From the NCBI RefSeq assembly GCF_900182935.1, contig NZ_FXUE01000001.1, forward strand, positions 124,001 to 188,000: DNA of 64,000 bases. Direction: 5' to 3'. The notes beneath the pieces were generated by a model that saw only the letters and a list, made by a program, of their open reading frames with translations, made no database searches and had not been told where the DNA came from. The translations under genes and the position numbers were made by a program. The DNA is from Fibrobacter sp. UWB10. GTDB taxonomy: Bacteria; Fibrobacterota; Fibrobacteria; Fibrobacterales; Fibrobacteraceae. Shown piece after piece: positions 36,501-45,454 of this stretch. Position 1 is the stretch's first letter. Every line of letters starts with the position of its first letter.

Positions 36501-39500
36501 ATCACCAGAACAATCTACTCCAAACAAGCCCATATTAGCATGAACATCAACATTACCATGAATCACATGAGCCATACCCAACGAAACTTTTGATAAACTA
36601 GTTTCAGGCTTTACATATTTTCGGTTTTCCGTAAGTCCCAGGGCTGTCGCCAGCATAAAACCATTTAAGTCTTCAACCGATTCCAAATCCTTAAATGAAT
36701 CATTCTCAATTATTACATCGTTCCCATATTTCTTTTTAATATTTGCCTGAATAATTTTGAGCAAATCGTCAACAGTCAAATCTTTATTCGAATTATCTAC
36801 CAGTTTTTCATTCAAATCATAATACAAATCTACATCATATATTTCTCCTGTCGTAAACTTAAGTCGAATGCAATCAGATGACGAATTAACAATCACATTT
36901 TTCTTAAAGCCAACAACATCTTCAGATAGAGCAACATTAATTGACTGATCAGCACATCTAAAAGCCAGTTTTTTTATCAACGTGACTCCATTTACCCCAT
37001 CAACAATCTCGGCATAAATGGATTGTTCATCACCAGTCTTAGAACCAACACGATATTCAGACAATTTCTTATTGATAACTCGCGCAACATCTTCACTTGA
37101 AGAACACGTTGAAAAATCAGAGGTCTTAAACGAAACGGAGATTACATTAACATTTGTTTTTGTATTGACATCATAAACGGCTTTTGTCAAATTTATCTTT
37201 AATGTAAAATCTTTTGACAAAAGTGTTTTATCCAAAAGTTCATTCGTTTCGCTACGATACAAAATCATCGTTTTCAGGTTTGCACCACCACCAAACCGAG
37301 TCAAGTGACCACTGCAATTCGTAATTACAACATAATTCACTGGAGTTGCAGCATCATCACGCCTAATATACACCGCTTGGCAACCCAATTCTCTCATTTT
37401 CATATTAAAATCATTTGAGCCAACCACATAGGATTTGCCATCTATTGTAAACCCAGTCGAAGTATTTAAATTAATGCAATAAGCATTTTCAAAAGATCGC
37501 TGTCCAACAACACCAATTTCTCTACTAACACCATGCAAAATGTTCATTTGCACCATATTTGCAGGATCAATCATTATGGCAACATGGTTTTCATCAGAAA
37601 CGCCACTTGCAACAATCCCCAATGACGTTAGTTTCGCAACAATATCATTATTCAGAATTTCATTTTCGACAAATGATCCTTTTGAATAGGAAATCGTTTT
37701 CTCTGTTCCGTCAGGAGCTTTCAACAATATATCAACATTTTCAGAAAAGCACGATGCAACTTCAGATGACAATTCATCTTCAGCAAGAACAGCGAAAGAT
37801 TTACTTAAGCGATTAATATTTTCTTCTGCATTAAAATACAAAACATCCTTTAACTTTGAACTAGAATCAAAAACTGTTTTCGAAGTATTCGTTAAGGCAA
37901 CATTCACATCAAATTCTAATACGGTGGTATTATCAAATGCCAACGAATTCTTTTTTACTGCATCCAGCTGAGAAATTCCAGCATAATATCCATTTTTATT
38001 AGAATCTATTATTTTATTCAAAAAATCAGTAGACAAACTCACTTCCGAAGATTTTCCCGAAAAAAGCAAGAACGGTATTTTCAAACTCAAGCTACCATCT
38101 GCAGCTTTCAAAATAGAGGCTTCTACAGAAACCACCGGTAGATTATTTGCAGTATACCATAAATCCGAGATTGACTTTAAACGGATTAATAATTCCTGTA
38201 GCGTGGCAGGAGGATTTTTTATAATGGGGTCAAACATCGCCGATATATCGATTAAAGTCGACGATTTTTGATCCAACAAACCTTTTGCACCACTTAACCC
38301 ATCAAGCTCTTTTTGTTTTAAGAGATCTTCATTATTAATTGCCTTTTGTATCAAAGTATAAGACATATCATTTAATAAATTAAGCACATTTCCCATTTGA
38401 ATATGCTTTATCTTCGACATCAAATCATCATTTGCCCCCCATGAAGCATTGGATAACGACGAAATTCCTACGCCGTTCAAGCACAAGTCCGACGGGCTAT
38501 TGAGTGTCAGATTATTATCCAGCAAGCCATTCGTATTATCTAAAGCGAAATTCAAATCAACATTATAAGCCTTCTCGTATTTCGGTGTTATATTTTGTCC
38601 ACCAACAAACGAGCCTACAACAGAAAAATCAGGTAAAGTTTCATCTGTATCCGCTTTAGACAACAAGCCCAATGTTCCTAATTTCGCATCATTTTTACCA
38701 GAACCTTGATCCTGCTTAAAATGCAACGCTGTTGCAGCGGTAAATTGTTGTTCAATACCATTATTTACATCACCATCAATCTTAAACGACCACTTATAAC
38801 GATTTTCCTGAACATAGCTATCTTCAAACTTTACATCCAAAAGGGTTTCTTCACTTACTTCTGGAACAATCTTACTATTCAGACTTTGTTCAACAGAGGT
38901 TTTGTTTCCTGAAAATTCAACAACAATAGCCCCATTACCATCCTTGGCAAACGAAGTGTTTACCGGTTTGGTTCTTGCATCAGTCAGTTTTGTATACAAA
39001 TCATCCGTCGTAACCACGGCTGTTTTTAGTTTATTCTGATAAATTTGCCAGGAAGCATCCTTAGCGTCTTTGGCAGCCTTAATTTCTTCTGGCGTTGATT
39101 TCGAAGACTTCAAGAGAGCTTCATAAATGATTTCCGCATTTTGATAAGCTAGGCATTCTGTAGCACATGCATCTTTACGACATTCTTCAACACAATTTTC
39201 AATATAATTATGTATATTTTTAAAATCATTTCCAAACTTCAAACTAGATGCCATACTTTGGGCACCAATCAAATCCTTAATTTTTACAGATTCAATCTTA
39301 TCTCCATCAATTTTCTTTACACCTTCGAAAACATCATTTTCTCCTGCCGCAGAACTAGCACAAATATTATCAACAAAAGAATTCATCTGCGTTGATTGAG
39401 TTAGGGCATTTTCGGCCAACCAATTATCCGCGGACGCATCCATCATCAAACGCGGCTCAAGAGCTTCGATTTTGTAGTTCTTGCGAGTAGAATTTTTCTT

Positions 39501-39527
39501 GTTTTTTTTGACGTTCTTCTTGGACAT
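24600..39527 (-). CDS. Giant LEPR-XLL / RTX-like surface or secreted protein
   Basis: 4975 aa, one uninterrupted 14.9-kb gene. The ATG at 39527 follows GGGAG; an in-frame TTG at 39539 lies too close to that site. The N-terminus is very basic, has no hydrophobic signal segment and contains [13 protein letters not shown], a LEPR-XLL motif. Residues up to about 2150 are beta-rich repeats with two NxPATLQEL modules. Calcium-binding GGxGxDxI nonapeptides occur at about 2215-2540, with more at 2590-2890, 3615-3870, 4250-4350 and 4610-4715, many extended by a VxGDxGxxxF unit. Two copies of a YDVYVYIDG ... NYVVF domain lie at about 3975-4245 and 4375-4600. A PxxGNEDP linker and a C-terminal beta domain (about 110 aa) finish it. 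It is probably an adhesin exported by its neighbours. The 5' half is markedly A+T rich. Confidence 0.88.
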   Translation of the reverse strand: MSKKNVKKNKKNSTRKNYKIEALEPRLMMDASADNWLAENALTQSTQMNSFVDNICASSAAGENDVFEGVKKIDGDKIESVKIKDLIGAQSMASSLKFGNDFKNIHNYIENCVEECRKDACATECLAYQNAEIIYEALLKSSKSTPEEIKAAKDAKDASWQIYQNKLKTAVVTTDDLYTKLTDARTKPVNTSFAKDGNGAIVVEFSGNKTSVEQSLNSKIVPEVSEETLLDVKFEDSYVQENRYKWSFKIDGDVNNGIEQQFTAATALHFKQDQGSGKNDAKLGTLGLLSKADTDETLPDFSVVGSFVGGQNITPKYEKAYNVDLNFALDNTNGLLDNNLTLNSPSDLCLNGVGISSLSNASWGANDDLMSKIKHIQMGNVLNLLNDMSYTLIQKAINNEDLLKQKELDGLSGAKGLLDQKSSTLIDISAMFDPIIKNPPATLQELLIRLKSISDLWYTANNLPVVSVEASILKAADGSLSLKIPFLLFSGKSSEVSLSTDFLNKIIDSNKNGYYAGISQLDAVKKNSLAFDNTTVLEFDVNVALTNTSKTVFDSSSKLKDVLYFNAEENINRLSKSFAVLAEDELSSEVASCFSENVDILLKAPDGTEKTISYSKGSFVENEILNNDIVAKLTSLGIVASGVSDENHVAIMIDPANMVQMNILHGVSREIGVVGQRSFENAYCINLNTSTGFTIDGKSYVVGSNDFNMKMRELGCQAVYIRRDDAATPVNYVVITNCSGHLTRFGGGANLKTMILYRSETNELLDKTLLSKDFTLKINLTKAVYDVNTKTNVNVISVSFKTSDFSTCSSSEDVARVINKKLSEYRVGSKTGDEQSIYAEIVDGVNGVTLIKKLAFRCADQSINVALSEDVVGFKKNVIVNSSSDCIRLKFTTGEIYDVDLYYDLNEKLVDNSNKDLTVDDLLKIIQANIKKKYGNDVIIENDSFKDLESVEDLNGFMLATALGLTENRKYVKPETSLSKVSLGMAHVIHGNVDVHANMGLFGVDCSGDINYVSFYTNVATDWNDFLNGKHETWTYGVDPFNHFTDKSQLNKIKVSLSQGMGGGNLSLGEIRLLNATNSWNGNFIASNLVSVLEGYGQTMQMSDVVLSVSDKLTKFLSSKIVDNEFLKKNIPLLGKSATDVLGIYAKVSELISELQRNTPATLQELSARLENALGAKLAFSIEQTGIKVSFDWTKDVGGNKVAIGSLALGSDKVYVGGNAEAYLNGNVHVILDMIVKPSRNVGGSLFDVEIKDTSSVDFKVYMKGNPLKFDLSVSGGGLSASLLKVVSTNDKPSYLNMMAHMKLDFNLKDDKFVLDNTTDFRVGGELHVECAGLNIGSVKLGVYGDDASTIECWDGNEGNQSGSFEISRLTDINVVCNRLGLASDQSKEKKGNLVLNLDTANIDFEKFSFFQKLRLVADGLGSVLRKAQLGVSNTFVSDSIRKIPMVGDAIVAGADCLTELDSKFIEPFRKYVYGDHELDAGIVAEYLYDMLSNAGLLKNLDKCSESSKIAWAGTVFDKYFTRDENNGVVQYNYDAQKECAEWRVCIGGEYTLNANGDFDIGFSGLGLRGEGGVETKFEWKWNIGFGISKTEGAYILLSNGTDVDDSAKKIKADGFKVKAEKDGDPDIMTGDDIELTLTITPTAIANASLGFLKAGVNVSSNAQTLRLGVDLNDGKNGSDSLVNDKLTDKGKDPKIKISDLGKALSVEANLTGKVEFVAHLTLGLDTTAANVSIGFPELGADFEMKWSAKYGDIAGELESLGFKNIYLDTGSFAKRVLEPMLGKIKKVVEPLQPLIDFLQMEIPVINKLPIGAKHIKMLDIVKSFAKGKVDLGFLDDVVQISNLISNYSSLKLDKIQIGQLMLASAGNSGDINAISGVTGFDVSSLLNNSKIFTKDAGYDNQLKQEQEKAEKFFGKNNGTYGWAFPIIQSPAEQVIKLLLGQHADLVTYRMQPLVFETQWGKNFPIVGPLCADIGFNFGADIQLAFGYDTLGFENWKDSHFKDFWALMDGFYINDYDENGVDIAEVIFHSGITAGASVGGIAGINVGVDLDLNLNFDDPNNDGKIRLQELARNLSLNPLTIFDASVTMEIEAFAYINYFIGSKKFDLWKSGAIELFNTDRGDADEPVLTTEQNGDIYINIGDYAAKRNKGDLSDNADSVTIKVKSATSFDVTYNGKTQSVTIGENCSLYIYAGEHNDVIKFETENSAVAKFNIIIDGGTGDDEIDLSKVTLNDSCIAVVIGGLGADIIYGASGRNFLFGETVLPLQYKKDDQEKIGDVLCAESYPDDGSAEINKIVANGTKKNVIFGGAGSDIIVGGLGADVIFGDGGRYINGIADRYDIFENGGDDIIYGRSGEDYIMGGAGDDTICGGNDRDYIFGGLGKDLISGGAGDDEIDAGDGVDVVFGDALPQGINDLIKKTFRTGYIPETLRTGLSFNSVSIAPQNISSFSYTEAAVSQFGNDVIYGGDGSDVIFGDNGQNNGDNGGNDRIYGGSGNDLIDGDAGNDYVDGGIGEDVIYGGQGDDTLDGGADNDIVFGDDGFNGKNGNGNSDLFVGRPTDDNQNKTFGQSISKFAREFGYTAFTKAVDKGGNDIIMAGNGSDIVDGQSGEDTYKVKMMDNGNLAYTNVMDSGENDKQDSMIIDGTVNADDFLIRASTENLGFVAKLPSQKDAQIQRVNFWKKDDAYYGIENISLNAGAGNDNIAIDGTLSTISIDAGAGNDYITVGQMFNSVRESGDVNSNVLPKDSFETTKTTKGYLSNGVEHSTSIVGGEGNDTFNLLHNTAAISLAGGAGKDTFNVALFQEVYDDGTKSIIENGPVTLIGGADTDKMSIIGSDGDDTFVLSQGKVLGNGIDILSVSIENKNVYGGDGDDSFYVLDSVENEVTKLYGNKGNDSFYNGGAGTAEVPDITANSKNSDPNAIGVDFYSADGKNKLELAKSTLDEDGVSKTVYKIKLDKAPKAGEIVSVTIFAPGETSEALERGDRGIWLAYNNADGVECYCKSITYKFAASADNSNNVLAWNSLADVKLVAFGDSAREGDDYFSLLHNVTIESTSTDAAGDNTLSNLKDCKNALIFFNELDNSNDFTNQFSVTDEYLLTSTDVANKSLTCYLKALPEEKDIVAWLMHDGSPVSIPVSELKRIKANNGLVVNCETMPINDVDESGNPTVSTACWPVGTKFYFNYKSDVVYVEESSVVQMANSTDGMTAHLIYVPFDKSIGQYDEENACVIIPKMQRNNVGNYSYYYETAGTQIIICSVSTGKPIQINGNLYLAWTEHENPTSVTIKDELDSYKESSIQEIKDRLTDDTIADIKGPMYEDGAGKEASLGDHDLLMIHYGEIPDYTEGSEDEQNGINNADQKARKAAEEEAAKFDEGNSKDRIFVNNRNNTKAGVKNDLDAMSIKVKNSATTDEVVLEANAEWLDSDKHSLRLDHKDAGASVTNQFNIGNMEYAEINLGQGIDNVDVHKTIYREDDFQTFTVVNSGKGGDTVNVHSYAEEKSDKIATLKNLSATNYNGSIKNVVAYNVSGLTFCEGKSAATLTSIKNANATAENNDLIDRNRVFLNVEFSDGTLQRREVVLDEYDVTKMLLLKRGLTPVADGVSIVSIYLANGYQGDGLLVVNAQSGDDTINAMGDNDADGKSKVTREGMVVIGGTGNDTLKVNTNVIAFGDRGQVIYENEKGEVVTRLGSLDVDSSITKDDVLDQYDYTTPSAKTQKVNGQDVAVTNYFQTDGVVRDPKYIHSVSEKVGGTDVIIANGDRNVVLGGAGADTITLNGSDNVAVGDNGEVKFANSDVVKNASGDVVNHVYGDSTKTYLNYVQSTFDTEGDKDTITTKDGKNVVIGGTASDKIATGDGNDIIIGDGGEAYVDRNREALLVSNQGRNLDGNSAGSDVIKTSGGDNVIFGGLNSQSRDFDFVKNEESGKWETTSVAKNNEDLIVSGSGKDVVFGDNAYATFKGNSSMANGMENMPTIYSEATLSFNFQGPAQNGIGANEKAGTDDYAIRTLNKETNRVEETTEHAGLHVGNWNNIKGHEAGTYGDNDDEIVLFDNGSRASAVSVTYGASEDHRVNTTDGDQIRLHGYTQEGRFYASNSGDYNLMKSGLDTSGNNARNVLLTQVDGLNQYFTDYDVVVYLDMVRENSWAHDSVRVVTLYRDYVENGVARSEWVESYYVNDPEDNSFNGKWVVATATSAKDAKKRDKNGHLVEQANCVIFKNISGDRFHVEITDGDGENGYNNGKDRAGIAGIQVKGRLHKQDVAASTDIVHGGNDNINTQGGDDVVVGGTGADKIRTFGDDRYGIYDNDVVYGDNAKMVFTDRDSNLDTASTISYAESIASKNLSANYNDSIMTGDGNDVVVGGSGTDKIDSGATAQADEKLDGLEVFSLNFTDVSSNQSTLISKGEAAGVVADNDWHNAYLYNGQSRVHEVDRNNDEDTEKALQKITFQYDCYGNTSAPTEVTNASMDADTGNNKMMMNYVGGHNQDSLTVRLNNIPEKFTANKYDVYVYIDGINNDSDAHGYVFKITGPKGKTYYLNDWSGNRFDGEFKEVTCTEYNRDMFKDGVTPSVEMIGNYVVFRDVDSKEFTVTLECFETTYGTQRRNDLPVISAVQLVAGANRKADIAVGGDHDKDFVVGDDATLHFDLDIPFAGDESIGDYQNRLVSAKSTSVSGSANSDKIWTGKDRDVVIGGEGNDQIDAGAGDDVVIGNTVKNVYVEHNNPVGVFRPNVNIVLEDNDYNVAEPRPYLDGQGGNKDQIRSMVQGGQIEGIKLDNQNTGYDTVYGGNNNKDLVFINGHTEWGNLAKEMTSDSFFGVQKDDVHALPTPPAPAEVDPVSGNEEPTGTDQPISGGDDPVTGNEDPITGNEDPQNEVDYSETIISPVAFADLKLDANKKVKLVFETYPQFNDHIANLHLYFTGKNGKMFDDVTVELYSHGRLYRYDVGGNYWVGVDVQDRIDGDSAYGDGNCVLYIVSEKETAFTLSIGE
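24945..25085 (-). repeat. Degenerate tandem repeat in the giant gene's C-terminal linker
   Basis: Units of 18-24 bp encode [29 protein letters not shown] and ITGNEDP in succession. The result is an acidic Pro/Gly linker before the last domain, typical of a stalk that can vary in copy number. Confidence 0.6.
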
Positions 39528-39596
39528 AATAACTCCCAATGGGCTATTTAAACACAGCCCGGTTTTTGTTTAAAATTAACGGATAACACTAAAGGA

Positions 39597-40739
39597 TTAA
39601 TAATCCTTTACGCAACGAATAGAAAGTGCACCTTTTTTTTCGAATTCTGCATATCTATTAAACGAACTATGCGCAACAAAGGTGCAACTTCCTAAAAATT
39701 CAGGTTCATCAGAATATTCTCTTGGAATCCAATAATACCCATATTCCATAATTCTTTCAAACCGGCCATTTGTAAAATCATATGAACCTGCCGGCAAAAG
39801 AGAAAAACCTCTCGGATTTTCCATGATTCCATTCCAAACCTCCGAACTAAGATATTGACTACCATTCATCGCCCCATGCCCATTAATAGCAGCCACCCAC
39901 TCCCCCTGATTCATAATGTGCCAGCCTTCCGGGCAAATTCCCCGGTGGACAACATACTCCGAATTATTTGGTACAAGAGTATTCCTAGACTCATCCGTCG
40001 TATTCGGGCATTTTTCACTTCCCAGTTGAGAAGAATCACAAACAGCGGGGAAACCCATAGCGGTAGCCCAGGTATAAAGCCCACCCCACCCATTTTCACA
40101 ATACCAGGGATCGTCATCGTAACAATATTTGGTCGAATCACCTTGTTGATTTCCACCAGAAATCATCTTACCAAAATTCAGATTTTCCGCAAAAAACGTG
40201 AGTGTATCAGTAACATCGTCATATAGACGAATCGTTTTATATACATGATTATCGCGCGGATCAGTAAATTCACCATAGCTGAGTTTGGCATTAAACTGTC
40301 TACTCATGTCATAATATTTGCTACTACTGGATTGTTGCACAACAGAGCTAGAAGACATCGGTATCCAAAATCCATTTTGACAGATATATTTCACCTGTTC
40401 CTGTGAAATAAACACAGTATACCCTTCTTCATCTTTTTCACATGGTGTTCCTGAAAAAGATTCTTCACTAGAGCTTACAGGATTTGGGACACTCGAGCTA
40501 CTATTCTTGCCGCTTACGGAACTAGAAGAATTCTTTTCTGCAGCCGAGGAACTAGATTTTTTAGAATCTTTCTGTGAAGACGAAGATGCGTCTTTATCTT
40601 TACCCGAAGAACCGTTGTCGTCATTGCTACTCGACGAGATTTCACCGATTGGATCGGGAGCGGAGCTACTAGATTCATCGCCACATGCTGCGAGCAGGGC
40701 CAGGAGAATGGACAAAGCCAAAGCGTTAAAAATCTTCAC
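39597..40739 (-). CDS. FISUMP-domain lipoprotein
   Basis: 380 aa. A GTG start at 40739 is chosen because GGAGG stands 7 nt before it and it places the lipobox LAAC correctly; longer frames start with an unconvincing extension. After the lipobox come poly-Ser/acidic linkers (about 22-100) and a small Cys domain (PCEKDEEGY ... YICQNGFW). The C-terminal Fibrobacter major paralogous (FISUMP) domain follows: VYKTIRLYDD, FFAENLNF, CYDDDPWYCENGWGGLYTWATAMG, CPEGWHIMNQGEWVAAI, SLLPAGSYDF and a terminal CVKDY. It lies 69 bp upstream of the giant gene, same strand, without a terminator between, so it likely heads the operon. Its biochemical role is unknown; a surface partner of the giant protein is possible. 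Confidence 0.85.
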   Translation of the reverse strand: MKIFNALALSILLALLAACGDESSSSAPDPIGEISSSSNDDNGSSGKDKDASSSSQKDSKKSSSSAAEKNSSSSVSGKNSSSSVPNPVSSSEESFSGTPCEKDEEGYTVFISQEQVKYICQNGFWIPMSSSSVVQQSSSSKYYDMSRQFNAKLSYGEFTDPRDNHVYKTIRLYDDVTDTLTFFAENLNFGKMISGGNQQGDSTKYCYDDDPWYCENGWGGLYTWATAMGFPAVCDSSQLGSEKCPNTTDESRNTLVPNNSEYVVHRGICPEGWHIMNQGEWVAAINGHGAMNGSQYLSSEVWNGIMENPRGFSLLPAGSYDFTNGRFERIMEYGYYWIPREYSDEPEFLGSCTFVAHSSFNRYAEFEKKGALSIRCVKDY

Positions 40740-40820
40740 AGAAGACCTCCGGTTATAAAAATCCCACCAAACACTTCTAACCAAACCTAAAAATAGTAAA
40801 AAGTTACCAAAAGTGGAAAC

Positions 40821-40848
40821 TTTATATCAAAAAAACGTACTTTGTCTG
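40821..40848 (-). promoter_or_regulatory. Candidate promoter of the FISUMP/giant-protein operon
   Basis: Minus strand: CAGACA (40848-40843), 16-bp spacer, TATAAA (40826-40821), about 80 bp before the GTG at 40739. The -10 region is embedded in an operator-like repeat. Confidence 0.4.
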
Positions 40849-40932
40849 TACTTTTATATTCCGTTTTAATACAAATTACTTACGTCTCGTTTTTTTGATA
40901 AAATTCGGCCACTCAAACTTATTTTTTTGATA
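40825..40932. promoter_or_regulatory. Three TTTTTTTGATA operator-like elements
   Basis: A perfect 13-bp inverted repeat TATCAAAAAAACG (40825-40837) / CGTTTTTTTGATA (40888-40900) is followed by a third copy TTTTTTTGATA in the second orientation (40922-40932). They lie over and upstream of the candidate promoter of the giant-protein operon. This accounts for most of the 290-bp gap 40740-41031. Confidence 0.5.
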
Positions 40933-40961
40933 CCATCGCTAAAGAAAAAAGTTTTTTACCA

Positions 40962-40986
40962 AAAAAAAGCCAGCCCTGCGGGCTGG
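40962..40986 (-). terminator. Terminator of the DUF3467 gene
   Basis: Perfect 7-bp stem CCAGCCC / GGGCTGG with a 3-nt loop, followed on the minus strand by CTTTTTTTT. Confidence 0.85.
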
Positions 40987-41031
40987 ACTTTTACTTTTCA
41001 AGGGAAAAAATGCTACAAAAAATCGCGGGAA

Positions 41032-41340
41032 TTAGTCTTTCTTCTGGAGACCAATATCAATCTGACCGAACTTGGCTTCGTATGCCTTGAGGGTTGCGGC
41101 AAGCATAATGGCAAGGCGCTTTGCGGTGTACGGGGTCATTACCACGCGTTCGGCGATATCGACCTGCACCTTTTCTTGCTTGTTGTTCCAAGCCTGGTTA
41201 AGGCCCAAAAGGATCATGAGTTCTTCGCGGCCGCCCAACACGTTGGTCGCATTTACGTAAAGACTCTTCATGTTAGAATCGTTCCAAACCACTTCGGGCT
41301 GAGCAACGGATTCAGTCTTTTCGTTCGTATTTTCTGCCAT
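41032..41340 (-). CDS. DUF3467 family protein
   Basis: 102 aa, cytoplasmic. The ATG at 41340 is used because GGAGG precedes it; a longer frame begins with an unlikely hydrophobic extension. It contains SLYVNATNVLGGREELMILLGL and VDIAERVVMTPYTAKRLAIMLAATLKAYEAKFG, the DUF3467 pattern of a short strand-rich domain followed by a (V)VMSPxxAKrL helix. Family members are small, widespread and uncharacterised. It has its own promoter and terminator and sits alone between the two arms of the export locus. Whether it belongs functionally is unclear. Confidence 0.8.
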   Translation of the reverse strand: MAENTNEKTESVAQPEVVWNDSNMKSLYVNATNVLGGREELMILLGLNQAWNNKQEKVQVDIAERVVMTPYTAKRLAIMLAATLKAYEAKFGQIDIGLQKKD

Positions 41341-41421
41341 AAGGAAAGCCTCCAAAAAGTTGTAAAAACAGCACTCCCCAAAACACGCCAGTAAATTTAA
41401 CAAAAAGACATAGAACAAATT

Positions 41422-41449
41422 ATTATAAAAAACTTATACAACGTGTAAA
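41422..41449 (-). promoter_or_regulatory. Promoter of the DUF3467 gene
   Basis: Minus strand: TTTACA (41449-41444), 16-bp spacer, TATAAT (41427-41422). Confidence 0.5.
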
Positions 41450-41480
41450 ATTAATCATACAAGGTAAGAAATTTTGCATC

Positions 41481-41509
41481 TTGACATTTTATATAAAGAA
41501 TTCTAAAAT
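41481..41509 (+). promoter_or_regulatory. Strong promoter of the plus-strand export operon
   Basis: TTGACA (41481-41486), exactly 17 bp, TAAAAT (41504-41509). Predicted leader of about 30 nt with GGAGG before the ATG at 41548. Confidence 0.8.
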
Positions 41510-41547
41510 TCGCCTCGTTTTGGGTATGTTGAGTTACCGGAGGTCCA

Positions 41548-43140
41548 ATGATAAAAAAGGATTGGTTTGTTGCTGTTGCCGCTCTCTTGACGGCCTCTTA
41601 CTTTTCAGCCTGTTCCGTAACAGATTCCGAAAGTTCAGAATACTCCAAATGGACATTTTCTGGCATGGTCATTGACGCCTCTACGGGCCGAGCACTCGAA
41701 GGCGCTCAAATCACATACCTCGACACCGATGGTGACATAGACACCACCGAAACCGACGAGAACGGAAACTTTTATATAAACAACCTTCCGTACGGTTCTA
41801 GAACATTCACGTTCGATTATTTTAAAGTCAACAAAAAAGACACTCTGTATTACACACCGAAGGTTTTCGACGTTTCTAGCACCAACGAATCGAGCCGCAT
41901 GGAAGGTGTTGTAGCAAGCGCCTCGGCCATTGTACGCTTGAGCCCGCTCAATGCTGCTGTCACCGGCGAGCTCTACATAAACGACCCTGGTTCCGGCAAA
42001 AAGATTCCCGTTTCGGGCCTTTCGCTGAGCCTTTCTCACATTGACACAAGCTACATCAACATTTTCCCGAAGTCGTTCACAACCAAAACAGATTCCCTCG
42101 GCAAGTTCACCTTTAAAAATTTGCCTGCCGACACGGGACTTGTATTGAATGTAACCGATTACACGTACAAGAATATTCGCTATCAGTTCTATGGCGTTGC
42201 GCTCCCCAGGCTTACCGCAGGCGACACACGCGATATCGGTCGTGCCTACCTTGCACAAGACACGCTGATTCCGCAACAACAAAAGATTGTTGCCTCTAAT
42301 GTCATGGACAACAACATGATTGGCTACGGCAACGTATCAACCCTTATAAAGCCTTACTACGTATTCGCTCAAAAAGTTCATTCCAGCAATTTGACTGTTG
42401 ACGTTACCGCCGACACAAGCAAGTTGTATGTAAAGCCTATAATCAAGGACGACACACTGTTCTTGGAACACGATCAAGCATTCCCTTCCGAAACAAAGAT
42501 TGTGGTCAGCATTACTGCTTACGAAAAGAAATCTAACGAACGAATCCAGATAACGTTTAGCGGCGATTCTGCCTTCACAACAGACCGAGGCCTTTACGCA
42601 ATCACCAGCAACGCTTGGCCGACAAACAGCAATTTCAAGGCAACTTTCGGAATCGAAGACACTATGTGGGTCAAGTTCTCCGATGAACTCGACAAGAACA
42701 CCAACCGCATTCAATGGAATTACTGCAGCAATGTAGACAGAACTGTGTACGGCAATGGTTACTATGCCAACGCCAAGGCTTGGGTCCACAAAGATACGAT
42801 GTTCGTACAGATGGACGAAAAAATTTTACTCGACAGAAATCAAGGCGACAGTGCGGGTTTCAACATTACAATTTATGCCAAAAACGGGCTATACGCCGAA
42901 GGTTTTGAACTGAGAACAGAACTCATTGTACCGCCCCAATCTAGCAGTTCTTCGGAATCTAGTTCTTCAAGCAGCTCCGATTCTTCGAGTAGCGCAACCT
43001 CTTCTAGCAGCGAACCTACCATTGATTTATCGAGTAGTTCGGCCCTTGAATTGCCGGGCGAAGGTCAAGAATCGTCTTCTAGCAACGCAACAGCAGAATC
43101 CTCGAGCAGCACCGCATCCGATTCGAGTAGCGCAACATGA
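41548..43140 (+). CDS. Lipoprotein with carboxypeptidase-regulatory domains and poly-Ser tail
   Basis: 530 aa. Signal peptide with lipobox FSAC (Cys22). Residues about 35-115 are a CarboxypepD-regulatory-like domain (SGMVIDASTGRALEGAQITYLDTDGD ... DENGNFYINNLPYGS). A second follows at about 130-230 (SLGKFTFKNLPADTGLVLNV), then Ig-like modules (LYVKPIIKDDTLFLEHDQAFPSETKIVVSI, TMWVKFSDELDKNTNRIQWNYCSN). The last 65 residues are poly-Ser linker, with no domain after it. It is the first gene of the plus-strand operon and its stop overlaps the adaptor gene's start (ATGA). It may be a surface attachment or scaffold factor for the exported giant; that is inferred from position only. It resembles the protein at 4490-5806 in plan. 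Confidence 0.75.
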   Translation: MIKKDWFVAVAALLTASYFSACSVTDSESSEYSKWTFSGMVIDASTGRALEGAQITYLDTDGDIDTTETDENGNFYINNLPYGSRTFTFDYFKVNKKDTLYYTPKVFDVSSTNESSRMEGVVASASAIVRLSPLNAAVTGELYINDPGSGKKIPVSGLSLSLSHIDTSYINIFPKSFTTKTDSLGKFTFKNLPADTGLVLNVTDYTYKNIRYQFYGVALPRLTAGDTRDIGRAYLAQDTLIPQQQKIVASNVMDNNMIGYGNVSTLIKPYYVFAQKVHSSNLTVDVTADTSKLYVKPIIKDDTLFLEHDQAFPSETKIVVSITAYEKKSNERIQITFSGDSAFTTDRGLYAITSNAWPTNSNFKATFGIEDTMWVKFSDELDKNTNRIQWNYCSNVDRTVYGNGYYANAKAWVHKDTMFVQMDEKILLDRNQGDSAGFNITIYAKNGLYAEGFELRTELIVPPQSSSSSESSSSSSSDSSSSATSSSSEPTIDLSSSSALELPGEGQESSSSNATAESSSSTASDSSSAT

Positions 43141-43943
43141 GTCAGTCCAACATGAGCAAGTGCTTTACCGCAACAATCCTTGCGCTTGCCGGCTTTGCAT
43201 GCGCAACCTTTGACGGCGTAACTGAACCCATCAATCAAGCAAAAATCGGCTTTACCGTTCCGGGTAAAATCGACAGTATTTGGGTTAAAGAAGGCGCATT
43301 CGTACACAAGGGCGACACCTTGATGAATCTCGTGAAGACCGAAGAAGAGATTCGCGTACACATGACAAAGATTATTGCCGACGATTATTCGGGACTTGCA
43401 TCGTCTAAGGCAAAAATGGACACTTACATGAAGGACTATTACGCCATCAAAAAGTTGTTCGAAACCAGTAACTCGGTAAGTCAAGAAGAAGTGTGGGAAA
43501 AGCAGATGAATTTCGACATTTCTAGAGCCGACTGGAATGCCGCCAAGATTACAAAGGCCAAGGATTCTTTGGAATACCAAATGGCTCGCGCCCAACTCAG
43601 CAAGCAATACTTGATTGCCCCTTTTGACGGTGAAATCGTAAGCATTAGCAAGAATAACAGCGAAAGTGTCGAAGCACTGGAACCAATCCTTGAAATTGCA
43701 GACGTGCGTACCTGCCGCATGACCGCCTACATTATTGCCAACAAAGCCCATGCCCTTAAAGTCGGCCAGAAGGTAAAACTTTCTCTCGATGGCGCAAGCA
43801 AGAACCGTTCCCGCAACGGCACCGTCGAATTCGTGTCGCCCGTGGTCGACAAGTCAAGTTTGCTCAGAACCATCAAGGTCATTTTCGATAATTCTGACCG
43901 TTTTGTGGAACCGGGCGTTACAGGAAGACTTCTCCTCAAATGA
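43137..43943 (+). CDS. Small HlyD/RND-type periplasmic adaptor
   Basis: 268 aa. Signal sequence (MSKCFTATILALAGFACA, from either of two nearby ATGs; 43137 overlaps the upstream stop). It has a barrel-sandwich hybrid half (AKIGFTVPGKIDSIWVKEGAFVHKGDTLMNL), a short helical hairpin (residues about 65-150), the second half (LIAPFDGEIVSISKNNSESVEALEPILEIADV), a beta-barrel domain and a C-terminal RTIKVIFDNSDRFVEPGVTGRLLLK. This is the architecture of membrane-fusion proteins that dock onto TolC, but the hairpin is short and there is no inner-membrane pump partner nearby. Overlaps tolC by 4 nt. Confidence 0.85.
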   Translation: MSQSNMSKCFTATILALAGFACATFDGVTEPINQAKIGFTVPGKIDSIWVKEGAFVHKGDTLMNLVKTEEEIRVHMTKIIADDYSGLASSKAKMDTYMKDYYAIKKLFETSNSVSQEEVWEKQMNFDISRADWNAAKITKAKDSLEYQMARAQLSKQYLIAPFDGEIVSISKNNSESVEALEPILEIADVRTCRMTAYIIANKAHALKVGQKVKLSLDGASKNRSRNGTVEFVSPVVDKSSLLRTIKVIFDNSDRFVEPGVTGRLLLK

Positions 43944-45454
43944 TTTTGCGTTCTTTTGCGACAGCCCTATTTTGTACGGCAGGCATTGCCTTTGCGCAAG
44001 AGCCCGTTGCAGAACCTGTGCTCGCCGAAGATTCGCTGTTTATTGATTTTGAAAAAGCGATTGAAACGGTTGTCAAGAATAACGCAGACATTCAAGAAGC
44101 CAAGTTTCTGTGGCGTTCAAATGCAGAACTTGCAATCGGCGCTTACGGCGATTTTGAACCGCATTTGATTGGCCGACTGAACAAGGAACGTGGAGACAGC
44201 CCCAGCGCCCTGTTTACCGAGACCAAAGACGAATACAAGCTCGGCGTGCAAGGTAAGCTGCCTACAGGCACCGAATACGATGTCGGTTTTAATCAGGCCA
44301 CGTACACACATAGCGACTACACCTCGGAACTTTACTTTGGCGCAGAACTCAGACAGCACTTGCTCAAAGACGGCTTGATGTTCTTTACCCCGACCAAGAA
44401 CATTCGCGAAGCCAAGCTGCAAAAGGAACTCGCCTACCAAAAGTATCGCGAAACCTTGAGCGACATTCTCGAAAAATTCTGCAACGCTTACTGGAATTAC
44501 CATTTTGCACAGCAGAGCCTGCAATTTGCAACAGAATCGGCCCGCGTGGCAAGCGAAATATCTGGAGACGCGAAAAAGCGTGTGGAATTAGGCCTTGTTT
44601 CGATGCTTGATTACCAGAAGACGGTCGCCGAATTTTCGGACCGCGAAAACGCCCGTATCGAAGCGCTTGACCAATTGCGTAACGCAAGGCTCGAACTTTT
44701 GCTGATGATTGCATCGCCCGAAGTGTTGCACGACCTGCGCCCGGTTTCCATTAGGCCAGACACCACGCTGGACACCAACATTACGCTAGATTCGGCTTCA
44801 TTCCTAGATTCTATCAGCTTGATGCACCCGAGTTACCTGGCCCAAAGCACAGAACTCAACTTGCGCGAAGAAGAACTGGATGCCCGTAAGACAAATGCAA
44901 TGCCGACTCTGGACCTTATCGGAAGTTACGGCATTCGAAGCAGGAATTCAAACGCCAAGCTCGCCGTTTCGAACTTCAAGGAGCCCGAAAGACGCCAAAC
45001 CGTGATTTCGGGCGGAATCGAGATTGACATACCCTTATTCGCAAACGTTCGCGAGCGTCACCAGATTGCCTCGGAACGCGCCAACGTGCATTCGGCCAAA
45101 ATCAAGCTTAGTCTGATTCAGAACAGGCTGTATGAAGAATACCGCATTTTGCAGACCCGTTCTCAAGAAATCAGGCGCCAGTGGCAATACGGCGAAGTAG
45201 CCGTAGCATACCACAAAAAGGAACTCGAAGAAGAATTTAAAAAGCTCGCTTTGGGCAAGAGTAACTACCACCAGATTTTCGAGATGGAAGAGGACTTGCG
45301 CGAAGCAAGACAAAAGCACCTCGAAAACATGAGAATGCTCCGCATTATCGATGTACGACTCGCCCGCGCCAGAGGCAAACTACTGATGCAGACGGGACTT
45401 GAAAAGTGGAGTCAGGGAAAACTTTCTCTCCGCGAGGATTTGCTACATGACTAA
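43940..45454 (+). CDS. TolC-family outer-membrane channel
   Basis: 504 aa. Signal peptide ending IAFAQEP, then two long helical repeats typical of outer-membrane efflux proteins: DFEKAIETVVKNNADIQEAKFLWRSN, a barrel strand region (EYKLGVQGKLPTGTEYDVGFNQ), and FCNAYWNYHFAQQSLQFATESARVASEISGDAKKRVELGLVSMLDYQKTVAEF. The second repeat contains HPSYLAQSTELNLREEELDARKTNAMPTLDLIGSYG. It would provide the outer-membrane exit duct for the export locus. The start overlaps the adaptor stop (ATGA) and the end overlaps the GAF-HlyD gene by 8 nt, indicating a tightly coupled operon. Confidence 0.9.
   Translation: MILRSFATALFCTAGIAFAQEPVAEPVLAEDSLFIDFEKAIETVVKNNADIQEAKFLWRSNAELAIGAYGDFEPHLIGRLNKERGDSPSALFTETKDEYKLGVQGKLPTGTEYDVGFNQATYTHSDYTSELYFGAELRQHLLKDGLMFFTPTKNIREAKLQKELAYQKYRETLSDILEKFCNAYWNYHFAQQSLQFATESARVASEISGDAKKRVELGLVSMLDYQKTVAEFSDRENARIEALDQLRNARLELLLMIASPEVLHDLRPVSIRPDTTLDTNITLDSASFLDSISLMHPSYLAQSTELNLREEELDARKTNAMPTLDLIGSYGIRSRNSNAKLAVSNFKEPERRQTVISGGIEIDIPLFANVRERHQIASERANVHSAKIKLSLIQNRLYEEYRILQTRSQEIRRQWQYGEVAVAYHKKELEEEFKKLALGKSNYHQIFEMEEDLREARQKHLENMRMLRIIDVRLARARGKLLMQTGLEKWSQGKLSLREDLLHD

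Noticed and set aside
24699-39400. Many open frames on the plus strand opposite the giant gene
   Set aside because: They are shadows of the minus-strand frame: no ribosome sites, no recognisable domains, and His/Ile/Thr-rich compositions expected from antisense reading of Asp/Asn/Gly repeats.
39528-39539. A TTG start at 39539 for the giant protein
   Set aside because: The ATG at 39527 has GGGAG at proper spacing, whereas the TTG overlaps that site and adds only four residues.
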